Source of the DNA: Magicicada septendecula
Lineage: Eukaryota > Arthropoda > Insecta > Hemiptera > Cicadidae
Direction of reading: 5' to 3'
Assembly: GCA_034769895.1 (NCBI GenBank)
Contig: CM068367.1
Span: 692,716,268 to 692,780,267, forward strand
Length of the DNA: 64,000 nucleotides
The notes below the pieces were generated by a model. That model made no database searches. It was not told the DNA's origin and saw only the letters and a list, made by a program, of their open reading frames with translations. Positions within the stretch are counted from its first letter, which is position 1; every line of letters begins with the position of its first letter. A program made the translations under genes and the position numbers. Positions 13,445 through 26,862 of the stretch are shown piece by piece.

Positions 13445-15772
13445 AATGGTAGATCAGAGCGTGGTTATGATTCTATGGATGTTGTAGATATTATTTCTGC
13501 TTTATTTTTCTGAACTTTGGAAGTTTTGAAATCTGGGGACTTGCATTTATTTTCTTAAATGAAACTTGGTGTGGCTACAGGCATGTCAGATGGTGTTGGG
13601 ACTTGCAAATTATTTCAACTTATTAGTTTTTGATCAGAGTCCAAGTGTTGAAAGAAAAGTTAATTGTAATGTAACGGTTTAATAAAATGAATAATCAGAA
13701 TAATAACATATTTTATAAAAATGAATAAAGGGTTGATTAAGTCTAAAATGATTTAATATGTGTTAGTGTTTAAGTAATTATTTTGTGATGTTGTGTGTAA
13801 GGTAGGTTGTGGAAAGGGTTATAAGCATGTGATTGATGGTTTTCAAAATGAATGTGAGCTGATGGATTTACTTGCGCATACTCTGGAGCTTAGACAGATT
13901 TTGAACATGAGGGGAGCCGTCAGTACTTGTTGATTTTGATTGGGACTTGTTAGGTGGAATAGACAACGTGTTTATAGCACCCGTTATGTAGTATTGGTTT
14001 ATTGAGGGCGTTCCATTGCGGTATCGTGGATTATGAATGTGGTTATGGTCCGACCAAACATCGTGGTGTTGATAGTTATATATTTTCGGATTATGTTGAA
14101 TGTTATGTATACTTTGTGGATTGGATAGTGAGTCAGTTTTGTTGTTCTGTGTTGTGTTCTTTTCTGTCATTTTGAGTGGCTGTTTCTCTGCCATTCTTAT
14201 ACACCCATCTCGTCGCATCGCTAGAGCACTCTGGGGCGGCTCAAAGGAAGTATAGTACTTGAGTTTTTTTCGGATTCTTTGTCACTATGTTTTGTGAGTT
14301 AGATTTGTGTTAGGTGTTTCGTGAGCATTTATGTTTGGTTATTGTGTGTTGGGAATTGTGCAATTCTGGCGGCGGTATGTTACCAGAGATTGCCCCACCC
14401 CATTTCAGGCATTCTTCAGAAACTTTCGGTGTTAGATGGAGTAGATGAGGACAGGTTGTTGGTCTTTTTGGACCTGGTCCTGCAGTTGGCAGATTTCCCG
14501 GGTGTGTCCGATGAGGAGGTCTTGTCCCTTATATACCCGTATTGCCGGGGTTCATTGGCCGGTCTGGTCACGAACACTCTGCGTCGGGGCTGCAGTGTTG
14601 ACACTTTCCATGGGGAAGTGTTGGATTTCTTCATACCCCATCGACGACGTTCCCAGCTTAAGTTAGATTTATTCTATCGCCTACAGGCCAACGGAGAGTG
14701 CACCTTAGATTGTGGTCGTGGAGATTATCAGTTTTCCCTGTTCTGGAAGGTTATCATGGAGAAAGTTAGAGAGTTGGAGAGTGCCCTTAGATTGTCGTGG
14801 TCTTGGAGTTCGTGAGATCGTCAGTTTCCCCTGTTCTAAAAGTAAGATGGAGAAGTTATTTCTGTTGTTTCGTTGTTTATAGTGGTTGATTTTGATTTTT
14901 GAGTATTGTAGAGTCGGTCCATGCCACATTCCTCGGTTGATTTCCCTGATGTTTTATTTTAGGTTGAGAGTTGTGTAGACTGTGGAGAAGTAAACCCCCC
15001 CTGCTAGTTACGCTGCATTTGAAAAGGTAAGAGAAGGGATTGATGTTCGCGTGCCCTCTGCGCGGTCTTCTCTGCTTTGTGAATCGGGTCCGCCCACCCT
15101 AGTGTGGGGAGGTGGGCCAGTCATGTGTCAAGGATTGATGATGCCTTGTTTGCTGCACATGGCTGGTCGGTCGACGGGGTGGACGGTTCTCGAAGGGTAC
15201 ACGCATATCAAGGTTAGTAGCACCTTGTTGGCCTTCGGGCGTGAATATGTGAGTACCAGGGAGAGTTAGGTGGTGGTCACCGGAGAGGGTGACGTGTTGG
15301 GGCGGTCCCGAGAGTTTGGCAGGGAGGAGAGGACTCGCGTGGGGGATGGTCGCAGTGTGGTAGAGATTTTCAGTCCAGGGAAGTGGGGAATAGTGTCATT
15401 GGTCCTGGTGGAAGAGTTTTGTTCCGTGATAGAAGTCTGTGGTCCTGGGTCTCAGTTGCTAGATTTAGGAGGCCTTGGTGGTCAGTTCTCAGAGCTGGTA
15501 TCGGCGATTCTTTTCTTTCTCCTGTTCAGTTCTGTTCCTTATATCTGCATGCGGACCAGGGCCCGGCGAGCATGCAGGACGCACACTTACATCTTGTCTT
15601 TCAGACACACATTGACAGACTTACACCCCTTCCTTCTGCCTCTTTCGTTTTCCTGAGTAACTGAACCCACCAAGTGCGAATTGGAACCTGGGATTTTCCA
15701 GGATTCCCACAGCCGTCGAGCTTGAGTACTGGTTTGATTTGGGTCAACCATGTTGCCCTTTTGGGGTGAGGG
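13445..15772 (+). mobile_element. Internal part 4 (B type)
   Basis: Nearly identical to internal part 2, with a 164-codon Gag-like frame at about 14,321-14,815. The primer-binding site is at its left end and the polypurine tract at its right end. Confidence 0.8.
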
Positions 15773-17494
15773 TGTGCCGTACTGGGTTCGGCATGTAGGC
15801 GATGTGTTTTTAAAACGAGCGGGCTTTGACGTCACGCGCGGCCGCTGCATCTCTTCATCGTGGGCTATGCAGACTGTTTGTTGTGTAGCCATGATATCCA
15901 GTTGGCGCGCTCAGCTGTAATTGTGTATTCCGGCATCGGCGAGGTTTCGTGGTTTGACATTCACATCGAATCTTTCTCATTTCTATTTGAACCCTCAACC
16001 AGGTCATCTGCTCTCGACTGACGGCACTCATTGGTTCAGGACTTCGTTGCTCTTCTAAATAAGTGGCTGAATAAAGTTCTGCTCCAGGTGCTCGAACAAG
16101 GGCGAGATGGGTGTCGGGTGTTGACGACCAACTGTCCACCCCCCTGGCAGAGACGACCCTTAAGCCATGATATGCCGTCAGTCGAGATCCACGCTTTCAG
16201 ACACACTTATGACGCTACTCTGCCCCAGGACTCCTTAGTGCAACCGAGACACTACTGATCAACCAAGGTTTGCTTAAGTGCACCGGACGATCCAGGTAGG
16301 ACCATTCTATTTATTTCATACTATCTCAACTACACTGTGAATTCACGGAAGCTCCCAGAAGCACACTCATGAGGCTTTTTTTTTACTGCTAAAATTATGC
16401 ACAAACTCTCATGCTCAGTTCTGTGACTACATGTGTGAACCTTACATAATTAAGTCTAATGAAATCTATTATATCTTCTTATAATGTGTAAGAAAATTAC
16501 ACACACACACATATCCGCAGGCTCTGCTCTAAGTTCTACCTTTTATCGAATTAAAGCCATTCGAGAGTTAGTTATTTTCTGCTTTCATGTCATGCGGTCA
16601 TGGCAGAATTCCGGTCACAAGGGGGCTGTCTGATGTCTTTAAGTGTCGAAACTATTTTCATGATCACATACGCATATTGCTTATTATGATTAAAGTGATG
16701 GTTGATTATTATTTTGAGTCTCCGGTTTGGTTGGGGGCACTTACATTTTCCGGTGCTAATTACTTTGACATATTAATGATCCGTAACTGAGAATTACCTA
16801 ATTGCCTTGTTATTTATATATTTTTGTGTATTTATTTATTCTTGTTGAAAAGGGTTATTATGATGGGTTTTGTACAGAAATGAGGGGTGTGTGTTATGTA
16901 TGTTGTGTATGTGCTTGTGTGTAATCTTCATTTTTTTCGGGGGGAATATGTTATAAATTACGATATCATAAATGTGCTTACTAAGTTACTAAAAGGCTAG
17001 CCTATTTAAATTCTTTTTCTATACAACACTCAAGGATTAGTAATTTTCAATTTAACTTGTGAATAATATTCTTGCAACAATTAATTTGGACATAACGTGG
17101 CAGGATCTATACAATTTATAGTTAAACTTAACTTCACTCACATCTTATGCTGTAAAGAAAATTGATATATTTATATATAATCCTGCAGTTCAATTTTACT
17201 CATTGTTGAATTTATAACTTGTCATGTCATGTAAGAGTTGCATGCTTAATAAAGTTCACGCTTGTTTGTTAATAGACTTTTTCATTTGCAAGTCCTGTCA
17301 TTCACCTGGGGGGACATGTCTGTAATTGTAACTTAGGCCTTTGCACACTTTTGCTTCCTCTAGGTCCTCCACCTAGTTCTAATATTATGTCTCTCCCCTT
17401 TAAAAAAAAAAAAAAACTTAATAAAAATAAAATATAATAAAATTCAAAAAAAAAATTTACAAAAAAAAACTTATAAAATAAAAGGGGGGTTTCA
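15773..17494 (+). repeat. LTR 5 of the array (C type)
   Basis: A complete 1,722-bp LTR. Its 3' end reads AAAAGGGGGGTTTCA, shared with LTRs 6 and 7 and different from LTRs 1-4. Confidence 0.88.
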
Positions 17495-19823
17495 AATGGT
17501 AGATCAGAGCGTGGTTATGATTCTATGGATGTTGTAGATATTATTTCTGCTTTATTTTTCTGAACTTTGGAAGTTTTAGAATCTGGGGACTTGCATTTAT
17601 TTTCTTAAATGAAACTTGGTGTGGCTACAAGCATGTCAGCTTGTGTTGGGACTTGCAAATTATTTCAACATATTAGTTTTTGATCAGAGTCCAAGTGTTG
17701 AAAGAAAAGTTAATTGTAATGTAACGGTTTAATAAAATGAATAATCAGAATAATAACATATTTTATAAAAATGAATAAGGGGTTGATTAAGTCCAAAATG
17801 ATTTAATATGTGTTAGTGTTTAAGTAATTATTTTGTGATGTTGAGTGTAAGGTAGGTTTTGGAAAGGGGTTATAAGCATGTGATTGATGGTTTTCAAAAT
17901 GAATGTGAGCTGATGGATTTACTTGCGCATACTCTGGAGCTTAGACAGATTTTGAACATGAGGGGAGCCGTCAGTACTTGTTGATTTTGATTGGGACTTG
18001 TTAGGTGGAATAGACAAGGTGTTTATAGCACCCGTTATGTAGTATTGGTTTACTGAGGGCGTTCCATTGCGGTATCGTGGATTATGAATGTGGTTATGGT
18101 CTGACCAAACATCGTGGTGTTGATAGTTATATATTTTCGGATTATGTTGAATGTTATGTATACTTTGTAGATTGGATAGTGAGTCAGTTTTGTTGTTCTG
18201 TGTTGTGTTCTTTTCTGGCATTTTGAGTGGCTGTTTCTCTGCCATTCTTATACACCCATCTCGTCGCATCGCTAGAGCACTCTGGGGCGGCTCAAAGGAA
18301 GTATAGTACTTGAGTTTTTTCGGATTCTTTGTCACTATGTTTTGTGAATTAGATTTGTGTTAGGTGTTTCGTGAGCATTTATGTTTGGTTATTGTGTGTT
18401 GGGAATTGTGCAATTCTGGCGGCGGTATGTTACCACAGATTGCCCCACCCCATTTCAGGCATTCTCCAGAAACTTTCGGTGTTAGATGGAGTAGATTAGG
18501 ACAGGTTGTTGGTCTTTTTGGACCTGGTCCTGCAGTTGGCAGATTTCCCGGGTGTGTCCGATGAGGAGGTCTTGTCCCTTATATCCCCGTATTGCCGGGG
18601 TTCATTGGCCGGTCTGGTCACCAACACTCTGCGTCGGGGCTGCAGTGTCGACACTTTCCATGGGGAAGTGTTGGATTTCTTCATACCCCATCGACGACGT
18701 TCCCAGCTTAAGTTAGATTTATTCTATCGCCTACAGGCCAACGGAGAGTGCACCTTAGATTGTGGTCCTGGAGATTATCAGTTTCCCCTGTTCTGGAAGG
18801 TTATCATGGAGAAAGTTAGAGAGTTGGAGAGTGCCCTTAGATTGTCGTGGTCTTGGAGTTCATGAGATCGTCAGTTTCCCCTGTTCTAAAAGTAAGATGG
18901 AGAAGTTATGTCCTGTTGTTTTGTTGTTTATAGTGGTTGATTTTGATTTTTGAGTATTGTAGAGTCGGTCCATGCCACATTCCTCAGTTGATTTCCCTGA
19001 TGTTTTATTTTGGGTTGAGAGTTGTGTAGACTGAGGAGAAGTAAACCCCCCCTGCTAGTTACGCTGCATTTGAAAAGGTAAGAGAAGGGATTGATGTTCG
19101 CGTGCCCTCTGCGCGGTCTTCTCTGCTTTGTGAATCGGGTCCGCCCACCCTAGTGTGGGGAGGTGGGCCAGTCATGTGTCAAGGATTGATGATGCCTTGT
19201 TTGCTGCACATGGCTTGTCGGTCCACGAGGTGGACTGTTCTCGAAGGGTAATCGCATATCAAGGTTAGTAGCACCTTGTTGGCCTTCGGGCATGAATATG
19301 TGAGTACCAGGGAGAGGTAGGTGGTGGTCACCGGCGAGGGTGACGTGTTGGGGCGGTCCCGAGGGTTTGGCAGGGAGGAGAGGACTCGCGTGGGGGATGG
19401 TCGCAGTGTGGTAGAGACTTTCAGTCCTGGGAAGGGGGGAATAGTGTCATTGGTCCTGGTGGAAGAGTTTTGTTCCGTGATAGAAGTCTGTGGTCCTGGG
19501 TCTCAGTTGCTAGATTTAGGAGGCCTTGGTGGTCAGTTCTCAGAGCTGGTATCGGCGATTCTTTTCTTTCTCCTGTTCTGTTCTGTTCCTTATATCTGCA
19601 TGGGGAACAGGGCCCGTCGAGCATGCAGGACGCACACTTACATCTTCTCTTTCAGACACACATTGACAGACTTACACCCCTTCCTTCTGCCTCTTTCTTT
19701 TTCCTGAGTAACTGAACCCACCAAGTGCGAATTGGAACCTGGGATTTTCCAGGATTCCCACAGCCGTCGAGCTTGAGTACTGGTTTGATTTGGGTCAACC
19801 ATGTTGCCCTTTTGGGGTGAGGG
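17495..19823 (+). mobile_element. Internal part 5 (C type)
   Basis: Same layout, with the Gag-like region at about 18,480-18,865. C-type variants (AGAATCTGGGGACTTGC, GTCCAAAATG) are shared with internal part 6. Confidence 0.8.
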
Positions 19824-21598
19824 TGTGCCGTACTGGGTTCGGCATGTAGGCGATGTGTTTTTAAAACGAGCGGGCTTTGACTTCACGCGCGGCCGCTGCG
19901 TCATGTAGGCGATGTGTTTTTAAAACGAGCGGGCTTTGACTTTACGCGCGGCCGCTGCGTCACGTTGTCGTGGGCCATGCAGACTGTTTGTTGTGTACCG
20001 ATGATATCCAGTTGGCGCGCTCAGCTGTAATTGTGTATTCCTGCATCGGCGAGGTTTCGTGGTTAGACATTCACATCGAATCTTTCTCATTTCTATTTGA
20101 ACCCTCAACCAGGTCATCTGCTGTCGACTGACGGCACTAATTGGTTCAGGACTTCGTTCCTCTTCTATATGATTGGCTGAATAAAGTTCTGCTCCAGGTG
20201 CTCGAACAAGGGCGAGAAGGGGTGTCGGGTGTTGACGACCAACTGTCCACTCCCCTGGCAGAGACGATCCTTAAGCCATGATATGCCGTCAGTCGAGATC
20301 CACGCTTTCAGACACACTTATGACGCTACTCTGCCCCAGGACTCCTTAGTGCAACCGAGACACTACTGATCAGCCAAGGTTTGCTTAAGTCCACCGGACG
20401 ATCCAGGTGGGACCATTCTATTTATTTAATACTATTTCAACTACACTGTGAATTCACGGAAGCTCCCAGAAGCACACTCATGAGGCTTTTTTTTTACTGC
20501 TAAAATTATGCACAAACTCTCATGCTCAGTTCTGTGACTACATGTGTGAACCTTACATAATTAAGTCTAATGAAATCTATTATATCTTCTCGTGTAAGAA
20601 AATTACACACACACACATATCCGCAGGCTCTGCTCTAAGTTTTACCTTTTATCGAATTAAAGCCATTCGAGAGTTAGTTATTTTCTGCTTTCATGTCATG
20701 CGGTCATGGCAGAATTCGGGTCACAAGGGGGGCTGTCTGATGTCTTTAAGTGTCGAAACTATTTTCATGATCACATACGCATATTGCTTATTATGATTAA
20801 AGTGATGGTTGATTATTATTTTGAGTCTCTGGTTTGGTTGGGGGCACTTACATTTTCCGGTGCTAATTACTTTGACATATTAATGATCCGTAACTGAGAA
20901 TTACCTAATTGCCTTGTTATTTATATATATTTGTGTATTTATTTATTCTTGTTGAAAAGGGTTATTATGATGGGTTTTGTACAGAAATGAGGGGTGTGTG
21001 TTATATATGTTGTGTATGTGCTTGTGTGTAATCTTCATTTTTTTGGGGGGGATATGTTATAAATTATGATATCATAAATGTGCTTACTAAGTTACTAAAA
21101 GGCTAGCCTACTTAAATTCTTTTTCTATACAACACTCAAGGATTAGTAATTTTCAATTTAACTTGTGAATAATATTCTTGCAACAATTAATTTGGACATA
21201 ACGTGGCAGGATCTATACAATTTATGGTTAAACTTAACTTCACTCACATCTTATGCTGTAAAGAATATTGATATATTTATATATAATCCTGCAGTTGAAT
21301 TTTACTCATTGTTGAATTTATAACTTGTCATGTCATGTAAGAGTTGCATGCTTAATAAAGTTCACGCTTGTTTGTTAATAGACTTTTTCATTTGCAAGTC
21401 CTGTCATTCACCTGGGGGGACATGTCTGTAATTGTAACTTAGGCCTTTGCACACTTTTGCTTCCTCTAGGTCCTCCACCTAGTTCTAATATTATGTCTCT
21501 CCCCTTTAAAAAAAAAAAAACTTAATAAAAATAAAATATAATAAAATTCAAAAAAAAAATTTACAAAAAAAAACTTATAAAATAAAAGGGGGGTTTCA
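19824..21598 (+). repeat. LTR 6 of the array (C type, slightly longer)
   Basis: A 1,775-bp LTR with the standard ends. It is longer than its neighbours through a short local duplication near its 5' end. Confidence 0.88.
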
Positions 21599-23927
21599 AA
21601 TGGTAGATCAGAGCGTGGTTATGATTCTATGGATGTTGTAGATATTATTTCTGCTTTATTTTTCTGAACTTTGGAAGTTTTAGAATCTGGGGACTTGCAT
21701 TTATTTTCTTAAATGAAACTTGGTGTGGCTACAAGCATGTCAGCTGGTGTTGGGACTTGCAAATTATTTCAACTTATTAGTTTTTGATCAGAGTCCAAGT
21801 GTTGAAAGAAAAGTTAATTGTAATGTAACGGTTTAATAAAATGAATAATCAGAATAATAACATATTTTATAAAAATGAATAAGGGGTTGATTAAGTCCAA
21901 AATGATTTAATATGTGTTAGTGTTTAAGTAATTATTTTGTGATGTTGAGTGTAAGGTAGGTTTTGGAAATGGGTTATAAGCATGTGATTGATGGTTTTCA
22001 AAATGAATGTGAGCTGATGGATTTACTTGCGCATACTCTGGAGCTTAGACAGATTTTGAACATGAGGGGAGCCGTCATTACTTGTTGATTTTGATTGGGA
22101 CTTGTTAGGTGGAATAGACAACGTGTTTATAGCACCCGTTATGTAGTATTGGTTTATTGAGGGCGTTCCATTGCGGTAACGTGGATTATGAATGTGGTTA
22201 TGGTCCGACCAATCATCGTGGTGTTGATAGATATTTATTTTCGGATTATGTTGAATGTTATGTATACTTTGTGGATTGGATAGTGAGTCAGTTTTGTTGT
22301 TCTGTGTTGTGTTCTTTTCTGGCATTTTGAGTGGCTGTTTCTATGCCATTCTTAAACACCCATCTCGTCGCATCGCTAGAGCACTCTGGGGCGGCTCAAA
22401 GGAAGTATAGTACTTGAGTTTTTTTCGGATTCTTTGCCACTATGTTTTGTGAGTTAGATTTGTGTTAGGTGTTTCGTGAGCATTTATGTTTGGTTATTGT
22501 GTGTTGGGAATTGTGCAATTCTGGCGGCGGTATGTTACCAGAGATTGCCCCACCCCATTTCAGGCATTCTCTAGAAACTTTCGGTGTTAGATGGAGTAGA
22601 TGAGGACAGGTTGTTGGTCTTTTTGGACCTGGTCCTGCAGTTCGCAGATTTCCCGGGTGTGTCCGATGAGGAGGTCTTGTCCCTTATATACCCGTATTGC
22701 CGGGGTTCATTGGCCGGTCTGGTCACCAACACTCTGCGTCGGGGCTGCAGTGTCGACACTTTCCATGGGGAAGTGTTGGATTTCTTCATACCCCATCGAC
22801 GACGTTCCCAGCTTAAGTTAGATTTATTCTATCGCCTACAGGCCAACGGAGAGTGCACCTTAGATTGTGGTCCTGGAGATTATCAGTTTCCCCTGTTCTG
22901 GAAGGTTATCATGGAGAAAGTTAGAGAGTTGGAGAGTGCCCTTAGATTGTCGTGGTCTTGGAGTTCGTGAGATCGTCAGTTTCCCCTGTTCTAAAAGTAA
23001 GATGGATAAGTTATGTCCTGTTGTTTCGTTGTTTATAGTGGTTGATTTTGATTTTTGAGTATTGTAGAGTCGGTCCATGCCATATTTCTCAGTTGATTTC
23101 CCTGATGTTTTATTTTGGGTTGAGAGTTGTGTAGACTGTGGAGAAGTAAACCCCCCCCTGCTAGTTACGCTGCATTTGAAAAGGTAAGAGAAGGGATTGA
23201 TGTTCGCGTGCCCTCTGCGCGGTCTTCTCTGCTTTGTGAATCGGGTCCGCCCACCCTAGTGTGGGGAGGTGGGCCAGTCATGTGTCAAGGATTGATGATG
23301 CCTTGTTTGCTGCACATGGCTGGTCGGTCCACGAGGTGGACGGTTCACGAAGGGTACTCGCATATCAAGGTTAGTAGCACCTTGTTGGCCTTCGGGTGAA
23401 TATGTGAGTACCAGGGCGAGTTAGGTGGTGGTCACCGGAGAGGGTGACGTGTTGGGGCGGTCCCGAGAGTTTGGCAGGGAGGAGAGGACTCGCGTGGGGG
23501 ATGGTCGCAGTGTGGTAGAGATTTTCAGTCCAGGGAAGTGGGGAATAGTGTCATTGGTCCTGGTGGAAGAGTTTTGTTCCGTGATAGAAGTCTGTATTCC
23601 TGGGTGTCAGTTGTTAGATTTAGGAGGCCTTGGTGGTCAGTTCTCAGAGCTGGTATCGGCGATTCTTTTCTTTCTCCTGTTCTGTTCTGTTCCTTATATC
23701 TGCATGCGGACCAGGGCCCGGCGAGCATGCAGGACGCACACTTACATCTTCTCTTTCAGACACACATTGACAGACTTACACCCCTTCCTTCTGCCTCTTT
23801 CGTTTTCCTGAGTAACTGAACCCACCAAGTGCGAATTGGAACCTGGGATTTTCCAGGATTCCCACAGCCGTCGAGCTTGAGTACTGGTTTGATTTGGGTC
23901 AACCATGTTGCCCTTTTGGGGTGAGGG
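21599..23927 (+). mobile_element. Internal part 6 (C type)
   Basis: The last internal part of the array. The Gag-like frame lies at about 22,584-22,970, and the polypurine tract directly precedes TGTGCC at 23,928. Confidence 0.8.
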
Positions 23928-25416
23928 TGTGCCGTACTGGGTTCGGCATGTAGGCGATGTGTTTTTAAAACGAGCGGGCTTTGACGTCACGCGCGGCCGC
24001 TGCATTTCGTCGTCGTGGGTTATGCAGACTGTTGGTTGTGTAGCGATGATATCCAGTTGGCGTGCTCAACTGTCCATCCCCCCGGCAGAGACGACCCTTA
24101 AGCCATGATATACCGTCAGTCGAGATCCACGCTTTGAGACACACTTATGACGCTACTCTGCCCCAGGACTCCTTAGTGCAACCGAGACACTACTGATCAG
24201 CCAAGGTTTGCTTAAGTGCACCGGACGATCCAGGTGGGACCATTCTATTTATTTAATACTATCTCAACTACACTGTGAATTCACGGAAGCTCCCAGAAGC
24301 ACACTCATGAGGCTTTTTTTTACTGCTAATATTTTGCACAAACTCTCATGCTCAGTTCTGTGACTACATGTGTGAACCTTACGTAATTAAGTCTAATGAA
24401 ATCTATTATATCTTCTTATAATGTGTAAGAAAATTACACTCACACACATATCCGCAGGCTCTGCTCTAAGTTTTACCTTTTATCGAATTAAAGCCATTCG
24501 AGAGTTAGTTATTTTCTGCTTTCATGTCATGCGGTCATGGCAGAATTCCGGTCACAAGGGGGGCTGTCTGATGTCTTTAAGTGTCGAAACTATTTTCATG
24601 ATCACATACGCATATTGCTTATTATAATTAAAGTGATGGTTGATTTTGAGTCTCTGGTTTGGTTGGGGGCACTTACATTTTCCAGTTCTAATTACTTTGA
24701 CATATTAATGATCCGTAACTGAGAATTACCTAATTGCCTTGTTATTTATATATATTTGTGTATTTATTTATTCTTGTTGAAAAGGGTTATTATGAGGGGT
24801 TTTGTACATAAATGAGGGGTGGGTGTTATATATGTTGTGTATGTGCTTGTGTGTAATCTTCATTTTTTTTGAGGGGAATATGTTATAAATTATGATATCA
24901 TAAATGTGCTTACTAAGTTACTAAAAGGCTAGCCTATTTAAATTCTTTTTCAATACAACACTCAAGGATTAGTAATGTTTAATTTAACTTGTGAATAATA
25001 TTCTTGCAACAATTAATTTGGACATAACGTGGCAGGATCTATACAATTTATGGTTAAACTTAACTTCACTCACATCTTATGCTGTAAAGAATATTGATAT
25101 ATTTATATATAATCCTGCAGTTCAATTTTACTCATTGTTGAATTTATAACTTGTCATGTCATGTTAGAGTTGCATGCTTAATAAAGTTCACGCTTGTTTG
25201 TTAATAGACTTTTTCATTTGCAAGTCCTGTCATTCACCTGGGGGGACATGTCTGTAATTGTAACTTAGGCCTTTGCACACTTTTGCTTCCTCTAGGTCCT
25301 CCACCTAGTTCTAATATTATGTCTCTCCCCTTTAAAAAAAAAACTTAATAAAAATAAAATAAAATAAAATTAAAAAAATTTACAAAAAAAACTTATAAAA
25401 TAAAAGGGGGGTTTCA
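23928..25416 (+). repeat. LTR 7, terminal LTR of the array
   Basis: The last LTR, 1,489 bp and shorter than the rest, ending GGGGGGTTTCA at 25,416. The next base begins sequence unrelated to the array, with no primer-binding site, so this is the true right edge. Confidence 0.85.
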
Positions 25417-26105
25417 ACACTTGGATCAACTTAATAACAGGACACTGGACTTCAATCCTAATATTCCACCATAAGGCTTCGGACAAAGAAAAGGAGAAAA
25501 TAAACATTTATTGAACACCAAAAAAGTGGATTCCGTAATCTGGACAACATATACAAACTGATATTGGAAATTTCCATCACGGATACCAGAAGGCTGTGTG
25601 AACTGAACTGAACTGATACATTGTGTAACGTATATATATTATTATAATTAATACTCAATTTATATTATTCATTATTGTTATTGTTTGTAATGTAATGTAC
25701 TTTCTATACTTGTTTTTTCTTTATAATTACTGAACCTTTATATCAGCCAAAAGAACCTGAAAATAATATAAACAAAGAGAAGAGAATCGACCCTGAGATT
25801 TTTAAATTATATTAATAGTTACACTGAATAGACTATAGAAAATTTTTTGAATAAAAGTAGAATATTATTATTATTATTACCAGATACTATTCCATGTGTT
25901 TTTATTTATATAGAATTAACAAGGTTTACTAATGGATGTTCACAAAGAGAGGGATAAATTAATTTAAAACCCGTCTTGTGGTAATTTGACACATCCAAGG
26001 TGAGGCATAAAGAACCTGCAAGTCCTGAAGGGTAATAGATTAGCGCTCACAACAGAGGGGTAATCACGTGTGGTTACAATATATATATATAGGAAGCGAT
26101 TAACT
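25417..26105. other. Non-coding spacer between the LTR array and the Polinton-side repeat
   Basis: AT-rich DNA without a credible gene. It has an AATAAA-type hexamer near 25,498, a short (TTA)n run near 25,865 and an (AT)n stretch just before 26,090. Nothing else recognised. Confidence 0.5.
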
Positions 26106-26862
26106 GTATGACTGTACATTACACAATGCGATGTTGCCTATTATAAATATGTAAAAGTACTTAAGTATATACGTTTGTGTATCGGGCAGGATATCGAGGT
26201 GCGTCGTCCGAGTTTGTTCACGTTTTGCGCGAGAAAGAGATGCACGATTGCAACCGGCTACGTCACTGTCGCGGTAGAAATACTCATAAACGTGGTCAGG
26301 TTGTCCGAGACGAGTCACTGGCACGGTGGAAACACCTGTAAACTCGTCTCGATTTAACAGAATCTTTGTGCGTGCGATACATGAAACAAAAGACGCTTCT
26401 CGATATTCCAACCGTATACCGAACTATCAGTTTAAGTAAAAAATAAAAAAATAAAAAATAAAAAATTAGCTTTAGTCAGCATTGTGTAGTGTACGTTTGA
26501 TTTTTTTTCACCCAACACTGTACACGTTAAAGGTTCTGAGTTCTTAGCGTGTTAGGTGTTTGGTAACGCTGGAGTAGGCCTGTTTCGTATGTCCGCGAAA
26601 CGGGGAAACCACGTAAAACAAGCGAAGCATATCTTGTCTCACCTCATGGGTCGCTTGGAATGGACGAGAGTACATACCGTTGTTGTAATTATACGTAATT
26701 ACCACAGCGATATGTATGACCCTCATTACAAAATTCACTACAAAAAAATAAAATTTAAATCAGTGTATTTCACAATACTCGACCGGCTACAGGAAAGGTA
26801 TTGTTACAACTGTTGCACCATCCCACCGTGACACAGTATGACGCAATTCACTCGATAGAACT
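26106..26862 (+). repeat. Left direct repeat flanking the Polinton relic
   Basis: About 757 bp closely matching 37,432-38,262 in the same orientation. Shared stretches include GATATCGAGGTGCGTCGTCC and CTCACCTCATGGGTCGCTTG. The match stops abruptly at 26,862, where LINE sequence begins. It contains no credible ORF. Polintons normally have inverted terminal repeats, so the direct orientation is unexpected. Confidence 0.85.

Larger units (their letters stand above)
1..25416 (+). mobile_element. Tandem array of a non-autonomous LTR retrotransposon (7 LTRs, 6 internal parts)
   Basis: Six successive units of about 4.04-4.10 kb repeat head to tail with very few differences. Each unit reads LTR (TGTGCC...TTTCA), 2-nt spacer, primer-binding site TGGTAGATCAGAGCGTGG, non-coding leader, short Gag-like frame, 3' non-coding part, polypurine tract TTTTGGGGTGAGGG, next LTR. 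LTR starts are at 3635, 7674, 11724, 15773, 19824 and 23928. Neighbouring units share one LTR, as expected from unequal or LTR-LTR recombination, or from insertion of a concatemer. No reverse transcriptase or integrase is visible, so movement would need a partner element. The array continues left of the window. A fossil, but a young one judging by how alike the copies are. Confidence 0.9.

Noticed and set aside
1-25416. Ribosomal DNA, histone cluster or plain satellite as the identity of the 4-kb repeats
   Set aside because: The units have LTR ends, a primer-binding site, a polypurine tract and a Gag-like frame, and no rRNA or histone sequence.
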